From contig JAHQVT010000012.1 of NCBI GenBank assembly GCA_019634165.1, forward strand, positions 367,528-431,527: a DNA stretch of 64,000 bases. Direction: 5' to 3'. Source of the DNA: Rhodospirillales bacterium (GTDB lineage: Bacteria > Pseudomonadota > Alphaproteobacteria > Rhodospirillales > Thalassospiraceae). A model generated the notes under the pieces. That model was not told the DNA's origin. It did not search any database and worked only from the letters and a program-made list of their open reading frames with translations. The translations under genes were made by a program, and so were the position numbers. Of the stretch, positions 21,654 through 30,975 are shown one piece after another; the first letter of the stretch is position 1, and each line of letters begins with the position of its first letter.

Positions 21654-21683
21654 TGTCGCTTATTCGATTGTCGCTTATTCGAT
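21654..21683. repeat. 15 bp perfect tandem duplication overlapping the stop codon of the upstream binding-protein gene
   Basis: TGTCGCTTATTCGAT repeated twice. Confidence 0.9.
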
Positions 21684-23021
21684 GGCAGCGATTTCTTCGT
21701 TGATCAGGTCGGCGGTGGCCGATGCATCCCGTTCGCCGTCGATATATTCGCGGACCAGACGGTTAATGACCTGGCTGTTGATGATGCGCGATGCCAGTGA
21801 CAACTGACCTTCGGCAACACCCCAACGGTTTGCTGTTTCAAGGCCTGAAACGATGTCAGTAACAACAGCAGGGTCATAAAGTTCTGACAGCGGCTTTTTG
21901 CGATCAACCCCAACCGGCAGGGTCGCCCATGCCTTGACGAATTTTTCAGGATCATCAGCCGTGCCGTGACGGACCGGGAATTTGCCTTCTGGTGCGATGG
22001 AAAGCGTGCTGGTGTAGCCTTCATCAAGCGAGAATTTGACAAATTCTTCGGCAGCATCGGTATCGGCATCATTGGTGATACCGAAATAGCGAATATCACC
22101 CCACGCAGCACCATCAGGATTGGATGGGCCCATAAGACGGGTCACAACGCCGGTTTTCGATGCCAGTTCGCCAGATGTCGGATCATCATTGATGGTGGGC
22201 GGGGCGCTGTCGCGCAAGCCAGCCAATTCATCAAGGATGAAGGGCGACCAAATGATCATTGCGGCCTTGCCGGCAAAATAGACTTCGCGCGATTGTTTCC
22301 AATAGAGATCACCGGGGGGTGATGCTTGGGCGATGGATTTATAGAAATCCAGGGCTTGGATCAGTTTGGTTTTATCAAAACCGACAGAGCCGTCTGCGGA
22401 AACCGGGGTCGCACCATTGGCGAGCAAGACATGCTCAAGCACTTGGCTCATGAAGTTTTCGTCGATTTTGGTAGCGGCGACGAAACCATACATTTCCGGC
22501 GGATTATGAAGTTTTTCCAGCGCCTTGGTGATGTTGGCGTAGCTGTTTGGTGCCTCAAGCCCGGCGGCATCAAACAGATCTTTGCGATAAAGAACCATCT
22601 GGGTCCAACCATCGGACGGAACAGCGGCCACTTCGCCATCATAATTGGCCATCGCCAATGCACCGGGTGCAAAGGTGTCTTTGCCAAGATCGGTGACAAC
22701 TTCGTTATTGGCTTCGGTATCTAGGATACCGGCTTCTGACCAAGGCAGGACATATTGCAAAGTCAGATAGATGACGTCCGGCAGGTCGCCTGCGGCATAG
22801 GCGGCTGTTGCGCGGGTGCCAAGTTCGGATTCCGTAACCGGGATGACTTCAACGGCGGTGCCGGTTTTGGCTTCAAACTCCTTGGCCATTTCTTCTTGTT
22901 TGGCCAGACGTTCGGGTTGTTCTTCGGTTGTCCAGAAACGGAGCTGTGCGCTTGCCATACTGGTCGAAACCAACAAACCGGCAGCCGCGAGTGTCAATGC
23001 ACGCGTAAACCTTGTTTTCAT
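21675..23021 (-). CDS. Sugar ABC transporter substrate-binding protein
   Basis: Signal peptide MKTRFTRALTLAAAGLLVSTSMASA then solute-binding domain; ATGA overlap with upstream lacI-type gene. Confidence 0.88.
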   Translation of the reverse strand: MKTRFTRALTLAAAGLLVSTSMASAQLRFWTTEEQPERLAKQEEMAKEFEAKTGTAVEVIPVTESELGTRATAAYAAGDLPDVIYLTLQYVLPWSEAGILDTEANNEVVTDLGKDTFAPGALAMANYDGEVAAVPSDGWTQMVLYRKDLFDAAGLEAPNSYANITKALEKLHNPPEMYGFVAATKIDENFMSQVLEHVLLANGATPVSADGSVGFDKTKLIQALDFYKSIAQASPPGDLYWKQSREVYFAGKAAMIIWSPFILDELAGLRDSAPPTINDDPTSGELASKTGVVTRLMGPSNPDGAAWGDIRYFGITNDADTDAAEEFVKFSLDEGYTSTLSIAPEGKFPVRHGTADDPEKFVKAWATLPVGVDRKKPLSELYDPAVVTDIVSGLETANRWGVAEGQLSLASRIINSQVINRLVREYIDGERDASATADLINEEIAAIE

Positions 23022-24118
23022 GAGATGCCTCCCTTGGCATTTGTTACCGACTTCTGTGCCGGTGGATTGGCTGATCCACGAATGGTCAGCGATGCTTCCC
23101 AAAGAATCTGGGAAAGTTCAGAAGCAGGCACATTGGCCTGCGCAACAACGATCCGACCAACTTCACGGCCGATCTGATAGCTGGCCTGCGACATTGTTGT
23201 CAGGCCGGGATGGATGGCCTCGCCCATGGGCAGGCCATCAAAACCAATCACAGAGATTTCAGAACCAACTTCGATCCCGGCATGGGCCAGTGCATGGATT
23301 GCACCAATCGCGACGGCATCGGTGACACATAAAAGTGCGGTGGGGCGGTCGGGATGTTTCAAAAGTTCGGTAACCGCACGGCGTGCCGCCATTTCATCGG
23401 TGATATTGTCAAAGACATAACCGGATGGCACATCACAGCCATGGGCCTTGGCCGCAGAAAGGAAACCTTCGCGGCGTTGCCAGGCATAGTTAAGGTCGGG
23501 ATCGCCCCCAAGATAGGCAATCTTGCGATGCCCCAAACCAACAAGATGGTTCATCGCATCAATGAATGCCTTTTCATTGTCGATATCAAGCCAGGCATAG
23601 TCGTCAGATTTGGCGGTGCGGCCCTGAACGACAAACGGGACATGGGATTTGCGCAGGAAATCAACGCGGGGGTCATTGCGCCGGGTGCGGGCGACGACAA
23701 ATCCGCCAACTTTGCCTGATCTGATCAGCCGGTCCATGACTTCGACTTCGTCATGGCCATCTGGGACGGCTGCGACCAGTAAATCCCAGTCAGACAAGGC
23801 AAGTTCGGTCGCCAAGCCATCAAGGATTTCAGCCAGAAAAGGATCGATCTGATGGCCGTGACGGGCAGGCAGGACAAAACCAATGGTTTCAACCACCCCA
23901 CGGGCCAGCCGGCGCGCCGTGGTTGATGGGCGATAGCCCAGTTCGTCGGCAGCCTTGCGGACGCGCGCGATGGTTTTTTTGGCGATGTCAGGATAATTGT
24001 TCAGGGCGCGCGAAACGGTTCCCTCGGACAAGCCAAGATGCTTTGCCAGTTGGGCAATCGACACGGTTTCACTGCGTGATTTAACGCGCGGCACGGAACC
24101 TCCCTTATCCTTTTTCAA
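23018..24118 (-). CDS. LacI family transcriptional regulator
   Basis: VSIAQLAKHLGLSEGTVSRALNNYPDIAKKT HTH; periplasmic-binding-like C-terminus; 4 bp ATGA overlap with the SBP gene. Confidence 0.93.
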   Translation of the reverse strand: MKKDKGGSVPRVKSRSETVSIAQLAKHLGLSEGTVSRALNNYPDIAKKTIARVRKAADELGYRPSTTARRLARGVVETIGFVLPARHGHQIDPFLAEILDGLATELALSDWDLLVAAVPDGHDEVEVMDRLIRSGKVGGFVVARTRRNDPRVDFLRKSHVPFVVQGRTAKSDDYAWLDIDNEKAFIDAMNHLVGLGHRKIAYLGGDPDLNYAWQRREGFLSAAKAHGCDVPSGYVFDNITDEMAARRAVTELLKHPDRPTALLCVTDAVAIGAIHALAHAGIEVGSEISVIGFDGLPMGEAIHPGLTTMSQASYQIGREVGRIVVAQANVPASELSQILWEASLTIRGSANPPAQKSVTNAKGGIS

Positions 24119-24143
24119 CGCCTTTTTGGCGATGTTTAGTGTT

Positions 24144-24159
24144 CCGAAATCGCTTTCGG
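24144..24159. promoter_or_regulatory. Predicted LacI-family operator 1
   Basis: CCGAAATCGCTTTCGG, dyad with central CG, upstream of the lacI-type gene. Confidence 0.75.
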
Positions 24160-24177
24160 GAACGAAGGGAACGCTAT

Positions 24178-24193
24178 CCGAAAGCGGTTTCGG
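24178..24193. promoter_or_regulatory. Predicted LacI-family operator 2
   Basis: CCGAAAGCGGTTTCGG, dyad with central CG, 34 bp from operator 1. Confidence 0.75.
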
Positions 24194-24500
24194 TTGTCAA
24201 ACTGTTGATTTTGATGGGTTTATTGTGCGCTGCAATGACACGGGGGAGCTATCCGTAAGGGTGGGCTTGGTCTGTGTGTAAACATCAGGAAAACAGCGGC
24301 AGATACGCGTTTTCGACCGAATGTATAGGTTTATTGTCACCCTGTGATTGCGCGGCATCGATGTGGCGGGTTTGTCGGCCATATGGTGGATATCTTGACC
24401 ATCGGGTCAGGACTCGACATTTGGAGCCGCGATTTCGGTTTCATCTTTTATTTTCGAAACTACTTGCCTGATATCGCACAAATTGTATTCACATAACGGT

Positions 24501-25661
24501 ATGACAGATCAATCTTCTGACGATAATCCGAATGCCATTGCGCAGGTGAAAGTTTTGGCCCTGCTGGGTGCGGTGCTGCTTGTCGGGGCAAACTCATTTG
24601 TTTTAAGTCCGATCTTGTCGGAAGTCGCGTTTGGGCTTTCGACGCAGACTTACCACGTTGCCTGGGCGATTTCGGCGTTTGGGGCGGCAACGGCGGTGTC
24701 CGCACTTACCTTGGCTGGGATGATTGACCGGATGTCGGTTGGCCGTGTGTTGGGCGGTGCGGCACTTCTTTTGGCGGTCGCACAGGTTTCAAGCGGGCTG
24801 AGTGAGCATTGGATATGGCTGTGCCTGTCGCAGGCGCTTGCGGGTGTGGCGGTTGGTGTTTTATTGCCGGGATCCTATGCCACGGCAACCGCAACAGCGC
24901 CCAAGGGGCGCGAAGCTGCCCGGCTTGGCGTGGTTTTGACCGGGTGGGCATTATCACTGGTGGTGGCGGTTCCAGCCGCAGCGTTTATTACCGAGCATTT
25001 TGGCTGGCGGATGGTCTATTTTCTGATGGCAGGGCTGTCGGTGCTGGTGGCCGGGGTTTTGGTGGTTTTACTGTCTGACCTGCGCGGCGGGATGAGCAAG
25101 CGGACATCGCCCTTGCGTGCGTTTTTGCTGCCCGGCGTTTGGCAACTGTTGGCGGTGATGCTGTTTTATATGACAGCCTTTTACGGCAGTTTCGCCTTTT
25201 TCGGAGTTGGGGTGCGCCATGCGTTCGATTTAACTGCGCAAGGAAGCGGGGTTTTTGTTCTGGCCTATGGGGCAGGATTTGGTGTGATGGGATTTGTTTT
25301 GGGCATGATATCGCCCAAGATCACACGCGGGTATTTGTGCGTTGTTATGCTGGCGATTGCTGCCAGCTATGGCACCTGGGGATTGACCCTGCAAAGTCAG
25401 ATCAGCGCATTGGCGGGCACCGCCATTTGGGGGATGTTAAACCAGCTTGGTCTGAATGCGTTGGTGGTGTCGCTGAACCGGCAGGCGTCTGATGCGCGTG
25501 GGGCGGTGATGGGCTTAAACAGTGCGGTGACCTATTCGGCGGTGTTTGCCGGGCCGATGATCATGGGGCCGATTTACGCTGCATCGGGCTATGCCATGGT
25601 GACGGGGGTGGGGGCTGTGTTTGTCGCAATGGCGGCCATCGTCATTTGGAAACGCGGCTGA
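24501..25661 (+). CDS. MFS transporter
   Basis: ~12 hydrophobic segments, LAGMIDRMSVGRVLGGAALL MFS loop 2/3 motif; start at MTDQSSDDN. Confidence 0.88.
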   Translation: MTDQSSDDNPNAIAQVKVLALLGAVLLVGANSFVLSPILSEVAFGLSTQTYHVAWAISAFGAATAVSALTLAGMIDRMSVGRVLGGAALLLAVAQVSSGLSEHWIWLCLSQALAGVAVGVLLPGSYATATATAPKGREAARLGVVLTGWALSLVVAVPAAAFITEHFGWRMVYFLMAGLSVLVAGVLVVLLSDLRGGMSKRTSPLRAFLLPGVWQLLAVMLFYMTAFYGSFAFFGVGVRHAFDLTAQGSGVFVLAYGAGFGVMGFVLGMISPKITRGYLCVVMLAIAASYGTWGLTLQSQISALAGTAIWGMLNQLGLNALVVSLNRQASDARGAVMGLNSAVTYSAVFAGPMIMGPIYAASGYAMVTGVGAVFVAMAAIVIWKRG

Positions 25662-25663
25662 GC

Positions 25664-25710
25664 AATCACCCTGCATTACCCTGAATTACCCTGCATCACC
25701 CAGCATTACC
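25664..25710. repeat. Imperfect 10 bp tandem repeat (about 5 copies) directly after MFS stop
   Basis: agcaatcacc ctgcattacc ctgaattacc ctgcatcacc cagcattacc. Confidence 0.8.
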
Positions 25711-25738
25711 TTGGGCTTATGGGCGAAATTCAAACATA

Positions 25739-25775
25739 AAAATGGCGGGCCATGTAAAGTTTGGCCCGCCATTTT
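25739..25775. terminator. Bidirectional terminator between convergent genes
   Basis: AAAATGGCGGGCCA-N9-TGGCCCGCCATTTT perfect 14 bp stem with A/T tracts. Confidence 0.85.
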
Positions 25776-25801
25776 GGGTGTTAGATCAGGATATAAACCG
25801 C

Positions 25802-27043
25802 TTAGCTAAAATCAAGCGCCCGGTCGCCATTGGCGTCCTTGATCCGGGTCGGAAGGCCCATGCCATTCAGCAAATTCAGGAACGGTTTGGATGGCAAATC
25901 TTCGACGTTGGCCATTTTCTTGACATCCCATTCGCCCGTGGCGATCAGCATCGCAGCAGCAACCGGCGGCACGCCAGCGGTATAGGAAATGCCTTGGCTG
26001 CCGACCTCGTTAAAGGCGTCTTTGTGGTCGGCCACGTTATAGATCAGTACTTCGGTTTCCTTGCCGTCTTTGGTGCCCTTGACCAGATCACCGATGCAGG
26101 TTTTGCCGGTATAGTCCGGTGCCAGCGAGCTTGGATCAGGCAGGCAGGCTTTTACGACCTTAAGCGGCACAACTTCGAGGCCCTCGGCGGTTTTGACAGG
26201 CTGTTCGGACAGAAGACCGATGCTGTTAAGCACGGTGAAGACATTGACGTAATGATCGCCAAAGCCCATCCAGAAGCGGACGTTCGGAACGTCAAGGTTC
26301 TGGGACAGGGAATGGACTTCGTCATGGCCGGTCATGAAGGTCTGGCTTTCACCAACCACGGGCATGTCCCAGATTTTTTTGATCTCGAACATCTTGTTGG
26401 ACTGCCATTTGCTGTCCTGCCAGGAATAAACCGTGCCGGTAAATTCGCGGAAATTGATTTCCGGATCGAAATTGGTGGCGAAATATTTGCCGTGGCTGCC
26501 GGCATTGATGTCGATGATGTCGATCGAGTCAATCTTGTCGAAGTAATCTTCGACCGCCAGTTTGGCATAGGCATTGACAACACCCGGATCAAACCCGATG
26601 CCAAGAATGGCCGTGATACCGGCTTTTTCGCATTCTTCGCGGCGCTTCCACTCATAGTTGGCGTACCATGGCGGGGTTTCGCAGATTTTGTCTTGTTCTT
26701 CGTGGATGGCGGTATCGAGATAAGCCGCACCGGTTTTGATGCAAGCCGACATCACCGGCATGTTCACAAAGGGAGAGCCGACATTAATGACGATCTGGCT
26801 TCCGGTTTTTACGATCAGGGCAGCGGTCGCAGCAATGTCGGTCGCATCCAAGGAGTGACCTTCAAGAACGCCATCGTTCTTTAGGGCTTTTTTGTCGTGG
26901 ATACTGTCGATGATTGCCTGACACTTGGCAGCAGTACGCGATGCGATGTTAATATCGCCAAGCACGTCATTATGCTGTGCACATTTATGTGCAACGACCT
27001 GTGCGACGCCACCTGCGCCGATAATCAGTACATTCTTTTTCAT
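25802..27043 (-). CDS. Saccharopine dehydrogenase family protein, probable carboxynorspermidine dehydrogenase
   Basis: MKKNVLIIGAGGVAQVVAHKCAQ Rossmann N-term, Lys1-like; paired with nspC. Confidence 0.85.
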   Translation of the reverse strand: MKKNVLIIGAGGVAQVVAHKCAQHNDVLGDINIASRTAAKCQAIIDSIHDKKALKNDGVLEGHSLDATDIAATAALIVKTGSQIVINVGSPFVNMPVMSACIKTGAAYLDTAIHEEQDKICETPPWYANYEWKRREECEKAGITAILGIGFDPGVVNAYAKLAVEDYFDKIDSIDIIDINAGSHGKYFATNFDPEINFREFTGTVYSWQDSKWQSNKMFEIKKIWDMPVVGESQTFMTGHDEVHSLSQNLDVPNVRFWMGFGDHYVNVFTVLNSIGLLSEQPVKTAEGLEVVPLKVVKACLPDPSSLAPDYTGKTCIGDLVKGTKDGKETEVLIYNVADHKDAFNEVGSQGISYTAGVPPVAAAMLIATGEWDVKKMANVEDLPSKPFLNLLNGMGLPTRIKDANGDRALDFS

Positions 27044-27121
27044 GTCGGGCCAAAAACTCCCTTGTTGTGAGAGGTGGGGCAACTCAGTGCCCCGGTTCGC
27101 TATGAAAAGTCCTTTTCCTGC

Positions 27122-28219
27122 TTAGGAAAGGCTCGATACGTAGTCATCAAAGGTGAACTCACGCACAACGCGTTCCGTTCCGTCGAGTTCCCGGATTACG
27201 ATGGACGGCATGCCGACCCCGTTAAACCAGTTCTTTTTGACCATGGTGTAACCGGCCGCATCCTGAATGGAGATACGGTCGCCGACCTTGATCTCATGCT
27301 CGAAATTAAATTCGCCAAAGACATCCCCGGCCAAGCATGATTTGCCGCAAATCATATAGGGGTGATCGCCGGTATTGGGCAGCACCTTGGCGTTTTCGCG
27401 ATAGATCAAAAGATCGAGCATATGGGCTTCGATCGAGCTATCAACGATGGCCAGGTTTTTGCCGTTAAACAGGGTATCAAGCACGCTGACTTCAAGGGTG
27501 GTGCTTTTCGTGATCGATGCTTCGCCCGGTTCAAGATACACCTGCACGCCGAACTTTTCGGAAAATGCCCGAAGACGCGCACAGAATGTATCAAGCGGGT
27601 AATCATCGCCGGTAAAGTGAATGCCGCCGCCCAAGCTGACCCATTCCACACGCGACAGAAGGGATCCAAATTTGGCTTCGATATTGCCCAGCATCTGATC
27701 AAACAGATCAAAGTCGGCATTTTCGCAGTTATTATGGATCATAAAGCCGGTGATCTGATCCATGACGGCTTCGACCTTGGTGACATCCCATTCGCCAAGG
27801 CGCGAAAACGGGCGGGCCGGGTCGGCCAGATCGAAGCTTGATGTCGATACCTGCGGGTTCAGGCGCAGACCGCGCACGATGCTTGATGCCTGATCGCTAA
27901 AGCGGGTGAGCTGGCTGATGGAATTGAAAATGATCTTATCGGCATTTTCAATCACCTCAGTGATTTCATCATCGGAATAAGCCACACTATAGGCGTGGGT
28001 TTCCTTGCCGAATTTCTTGCGGCCAAGTTTAACTTCGTAGAGCGATGATGATGTTGTGCCATCCATATAATCGGACATGAAGTCAAACACCGACCATGTG
28101 GCAAAGCATTTTAAGGCCAGCAAAGCCTTCGCGCCGGAATGTTCGCGCACATAGGCGATCTTTTCCATGTTGCGCAGCAGCTTGGACTTATCGATCAGAT
28201 AATACGGCGTTGCGGGCAT
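27122..28219 (-). CDS. nspC: Carboxynorspermidine decarboxylase
   Basis: PYYLIDKSKLLRNMEKI...ALLALKCFATWSVF PLP lysine region, YLEPGEASI; adjacent dehydrogenase. Confidence 0.9.
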   Translation of the reverse strand: MPATPYYLIDKSKLLRNMEKIAYVREHSGAKALLALKCFATWSVFDFMSDYMDGTTSSSLYEVKLGRKKFGKETHAYSVAYSDDEITEVIENADKIIFNSISQLTRFSDQASSIVRGLRLNPQVSTSSFDLADPARPFSRLGEWDVTKVEAVMDQITGFMIHNNCENADFDLFDQMLGNIEAKFGSLLSRVEWVSLGGGIHFTGDDYPLDTFCARLRAFSEKFGVQVYLEPGEASITKSTTLEVSVLDTLFNGKNLAIVDSSIEAHMLDLLIYRENAKVLPNTGDHPYMICGKSCLAGDVFGEFNFEHEIKVGDRISIQDAAGYTMVKKNWFNGVGMPSIVIRELDGTERVVREFTFDDYVSSLS

Positions 28220-28814
28220 AGGCGGCTCTCTACAACTATGTCACGGATGTGAGGATGAAATGAGACGGGGTGGCGTTCAACGCCAAATTCCGAGGGTTCG
28301 ATAGCAGTCACCATGTTGGTGAAATCAGACGGATCAACTAGTGATCAGCAAGGCGGTGCGTCATCCAATAGACAGAGACAGATAAACTGTATTCATTCAT
28401 CAGAGTGCCCCCGTCTTTTGCGTTGTTGCCAAAACAGCCTGTCGGTCAAAGCCGATGGCCTATCCTAATCTGCGTATCTGACGCGACCCAATAGCAGCGA
28501 GGGGCAAGGCGGTCAATACTGCAATGCCCTATATGTAGTGCGATTTTATCATTGCATGCATGTTGTGGTTTCATGACGCTTTGGCTGCTGTGTCATCGCA
28601 TTGATTTTAGCCTGTTCTTCCCCATGTATTTAACATGGGCCGACGCCGTTAAAAATACGGGGGGCAGGCGGAAGACACGCCGCTTACGAGATGCTAATGT
28701 GACATTGAAACTGCTGGTATTCAATGGTTCAGGAAGGAATGGTCACATTCTTGATGGATCATTTTTCCCGTTCCAGAGTTCGAGCATTTGGGACAAACAA
28801 AGACGGAGGGGGCC

Positions 28815-29303
28815 ATGTCACCTACACCTGTCAGTGTTGATCATCTTGCTTTTCCAACCCGCGACCTTGAAAAGACGGATCATTTTTATGCCAAAGTGAT
28901 GGGCGCACTGCTTGTCCATGCCGAAAGTGGCTATAGCCCGTCTTGGAAAAGTGATTTCCTGCTGATTACCTATTCTTTGCCGGATGGGACGCGGCTTTCA
29001 TTCTATGATTGGCCGGCCGATACCGGGCCTTATCCCGATGATCCCAACATGCCGGACGAAGTATTTCATATCGGTCTGCGCTGTGATTCGGCGCGCGATG
29101 TCATTGCCTGGCAGAACCATTTGTTCCAGCACAAGGTGGTCTATCACAATGAAGATGACGGCCAGTCGCGCCGTTTGTTTTTCCGCGATCCCAATGGCAT
29201 CCGGTTTGAGATTTTTGCATCTGACTTGGCGAAATCCGGGCGGGATCACGAAGGAAAAGCGCGCGCAGTGGTTGGCGAGTGGAAAAAGATCGCCGGTGCT
29301 TGA
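28815..29303 (+). CDS. VOC family (glyoxalase/dioxygenase-like) protein
   Basis: VDHLAFPTRDLEKTDHFYAKVMGALLV and FFRDPNGIRFEIFA motifs. Confidence 0.85.
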   Translation: MSPTPVSVDHLAFPTRDLEKTDHFYAKVMGALLVHAESGYSPSWKSDFLLITYSLPDGTRLSFYDWPADTGPYPDDPNMPDEVFHIGLRCDSARDVIAWQNHLFQHKVVYHNEDDGQSRRLFFRDPNGIRFEIFASDLAKSGRDHEGKARAVVGEWKKIAGA

Positions 29304-29384
29304 GAACGAACGGGTGCCTGAGAACTAACAAGTGCCTGACAACTAACGGTGCCTGAGAACGAACGGGGGGCTGAGAGCTTACCG
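29296..29384. repeat. 18 bp tandem repeat, about 5 degenerate copies, overlapping the VOC gene stop codon
   Basis: gtgcttgagaacgaacgg / gtgcctgagaactaacaa / gtgcctgacaactaacg / gtgcctgagaacgaacgg / ggggctgagagcttaccg. Confidence 0.85.
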
Positions 29385-29444
29385 GTGGCTCAAGGCTTGG
29401 CGCTTCACGCTTTGCCTTGCCTTGCTGGTTTGGGGTTCTGGCTT

Positions 29445-30479
29445 CTAGGCCTTGGGGCAGGGGCCGGAACTTTGCCGGACAATCAGTTCGGTTGGGACAA
29501 TCACCGGGCCTTTGTCGTTTTTTTCAAAAGGTGGCTTGGCGCCAAGCCGTTCCAAAAGAAGGGTAATGGCCTGTTCGCCCAACCGGCGGCGCGGTTGGCG
29601 CACGGTCGTAATGGGCGGATCGTAGGCCGCGGCATGGGGAATGTCGTCAAAGCCAACGACGGAAAGGTCTTGGGGGATGCGCAGGCCATATTCCTTGGCA
29701 GCGACAATTACCCCAATTGCCATGCCGTCACTGGCACAGAAAACAGCGGTTGGCCGTGTTTTGGGATCCGCCAGAAGGGCACGGCCAGCCGCAATCCCGG
29801 AATCAATTGAAAAATCACCGCGATATATCAAGGCAGGGTCATGTTGAATGCCTGCGGTTTTCAAGGCGCGCAAATATCCTGCAACGCGGTCGGTTGTCAG
29901 GATATTGTCGGACGGGCCGCTGACATGGGCGATGCGTGTGTGACCAAGATCAGATAAATGGCGGGTGGCGATAAATGATGCCTCGTCATTATCAATGATC
30001 ACGGTGGGAAGCGCACAACCCGGAATGCGTTCGCAGGCAATGACCACGGGTGGTGTTGCATTTGCCGGGGCGTTGGCAAGCGGTGCCGGTAAGCGCCCAT
30101 TCAGCAAGATCATGGCATCGGCCTGATTGCTGCGCAGATAGGCGGCATAGGTGGCTTCGCGGTCGGGATCGTTTTGCGTATCCCCGATCAGAACGTTGTA
30201 GCCCGCTTGGCTGGCGCCTTTTTCAATGCCCGATAGAATCGCTGAGAAAAAGGGGTTTCCGATGTCTGGAACCAGCAAAAGGATCATGCCAGAGCGGTTT
30301 AAACGCAGGTTTCTGGCCATAACATTTGCGGTGTAACCCGTCGCGGCGATGGCAGTTTGCACTTTTTCACGTGTGGTTTCGGAAACCACATTTGGCTTGT
30401 GCAAAGCCCGGCTGACAGTGGCAATCGATACCCCTGCATGGTGGGCAACATCTTCTATCGTCGCAATTTTTTCATTCAT
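29445..30479 (-). CDS. LacI family transcriptional regulator
   Basis: MNEKIATIEDVAHHAGVSIATVSRALHKPNVVSETTREKV HTH; start at 30479 rather than 30635. Confidence 0.93.
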   Translation of the reverse strand: MNEKIATIEDVAHHAGVSIATVSRALHKPNVVSETTREKVQTAIAATGYTANVMARNLRLNRSGMILLLVPDIGNPFFSAILSGIEKGASQAGYNVLIGDTQNDPDREATYAAYLRSNQADAMILLNGRLPAPLANAPANATPPVVIACERIPGCALPTVIIDNDEASFIATRHLSDLGHTRIAHVSGPSDNILTTDRVAGYLRALKTAGIQHDPALIYRGDFSIDSGIAAGRALLADPKTRPTAVFCASDGMAIGVIVAAKEYGLRIPQDLSVVGFDDIPHAAAYDPPITTVRQPRRRLGEQAITLLLERLGAKPPFEKNDKGPVIVPTELIVRQSSGPCPKA

Positions 30480-30563
30480 ACTTCTTCCTACTCCGCCGGT
30501 AACGGGCTGTCCAGCGGCATTCATAAAGCCATCATGGAAGGTGATTTTGGTCACAATTACACA

Positions 30564-30581
30564 AATGTAAAGGTTTACATT
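30564..30581. promoter_or_regulatory. Predicted LacI-family operator (dyad)
   Basis: AATGTAAAGGTTTACATT. Confidence 0.65.
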
Positions 30582-30586
30582 CAAAA

Positions 30587-30600
30587 TGAAAACGTTTACA
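30587..30600. promoter_or_regulatory. Predicted LacI-family operator (half-degenerate dyad with central CG)
   Basis: TGAAAACGTTTACA; same 15-mer ATGAAAACGTTTACA recurs at 33608-33622. Confidence 0.6.
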
Positions 30601-30607
30601 CAAGGCA

Positions 30608-30929
30608 AATACCACCGGTTCCAACTGTTGCGCACTTGATGGAGCCAAATTCGTCCACGCGACCAGACGCATTGTGCCGATCATCGCCGATCATCCTCGT
30701 ATCGGGGGGATGGGCAGCCGACGGAACGCCGCCGATGGCCGAATTCGACCTTTCGACCCTTCGGATGGGCGGATAGGTTGATGGGCTGATGGGTCGGTGG
30801 ACCGTTTTGTTGAGCCTGCCGGACAATGTTGTGTCCCGCTTTTGGTCGTAAGGCCACAGCGCAGAACACGCCTTGTCAGCAGAGGCGACAAACCGGTCAC
30901 GTAGGGCAACAGTTGGAACCGGCGGTATT
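30608..30929. mobile_element. MITE-like element, 322 bp, 24 bp terminal inverted repeats
   Basis: AATACCACCGGTTCCAACTGTTGC (30608-30631) vs GCAACAGTTGGAACCGGCGGTATT (30906-30929), one mismatch; no convincing internal ORF. Confidence 0.7.
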
Positions 30930-30975
30930 AAAAAACAGTTGATCGCAAAAATGCGGCGCTAGGGAGGATATATTC

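Noticed and set aside
25742-26884. 380 aa plus-strand ORF
   Set aside because: Antisense of the well-supported saccharopine dehydrogenase-family gene; no recognisable protein features
29296-29384. Possible CRISPR array
   Set aside because: Contiguous tandem repeat with no spacers and no cas genes nearby
30596-30909. Three overlapping minus-strand ORFs (62-76 aa) inside the 322 bp inverted-repeat element
   Set aside because: Low-complexity Pro/Ser/Arg-rich translations without RBS or family features; considered non-coding MITE sequence
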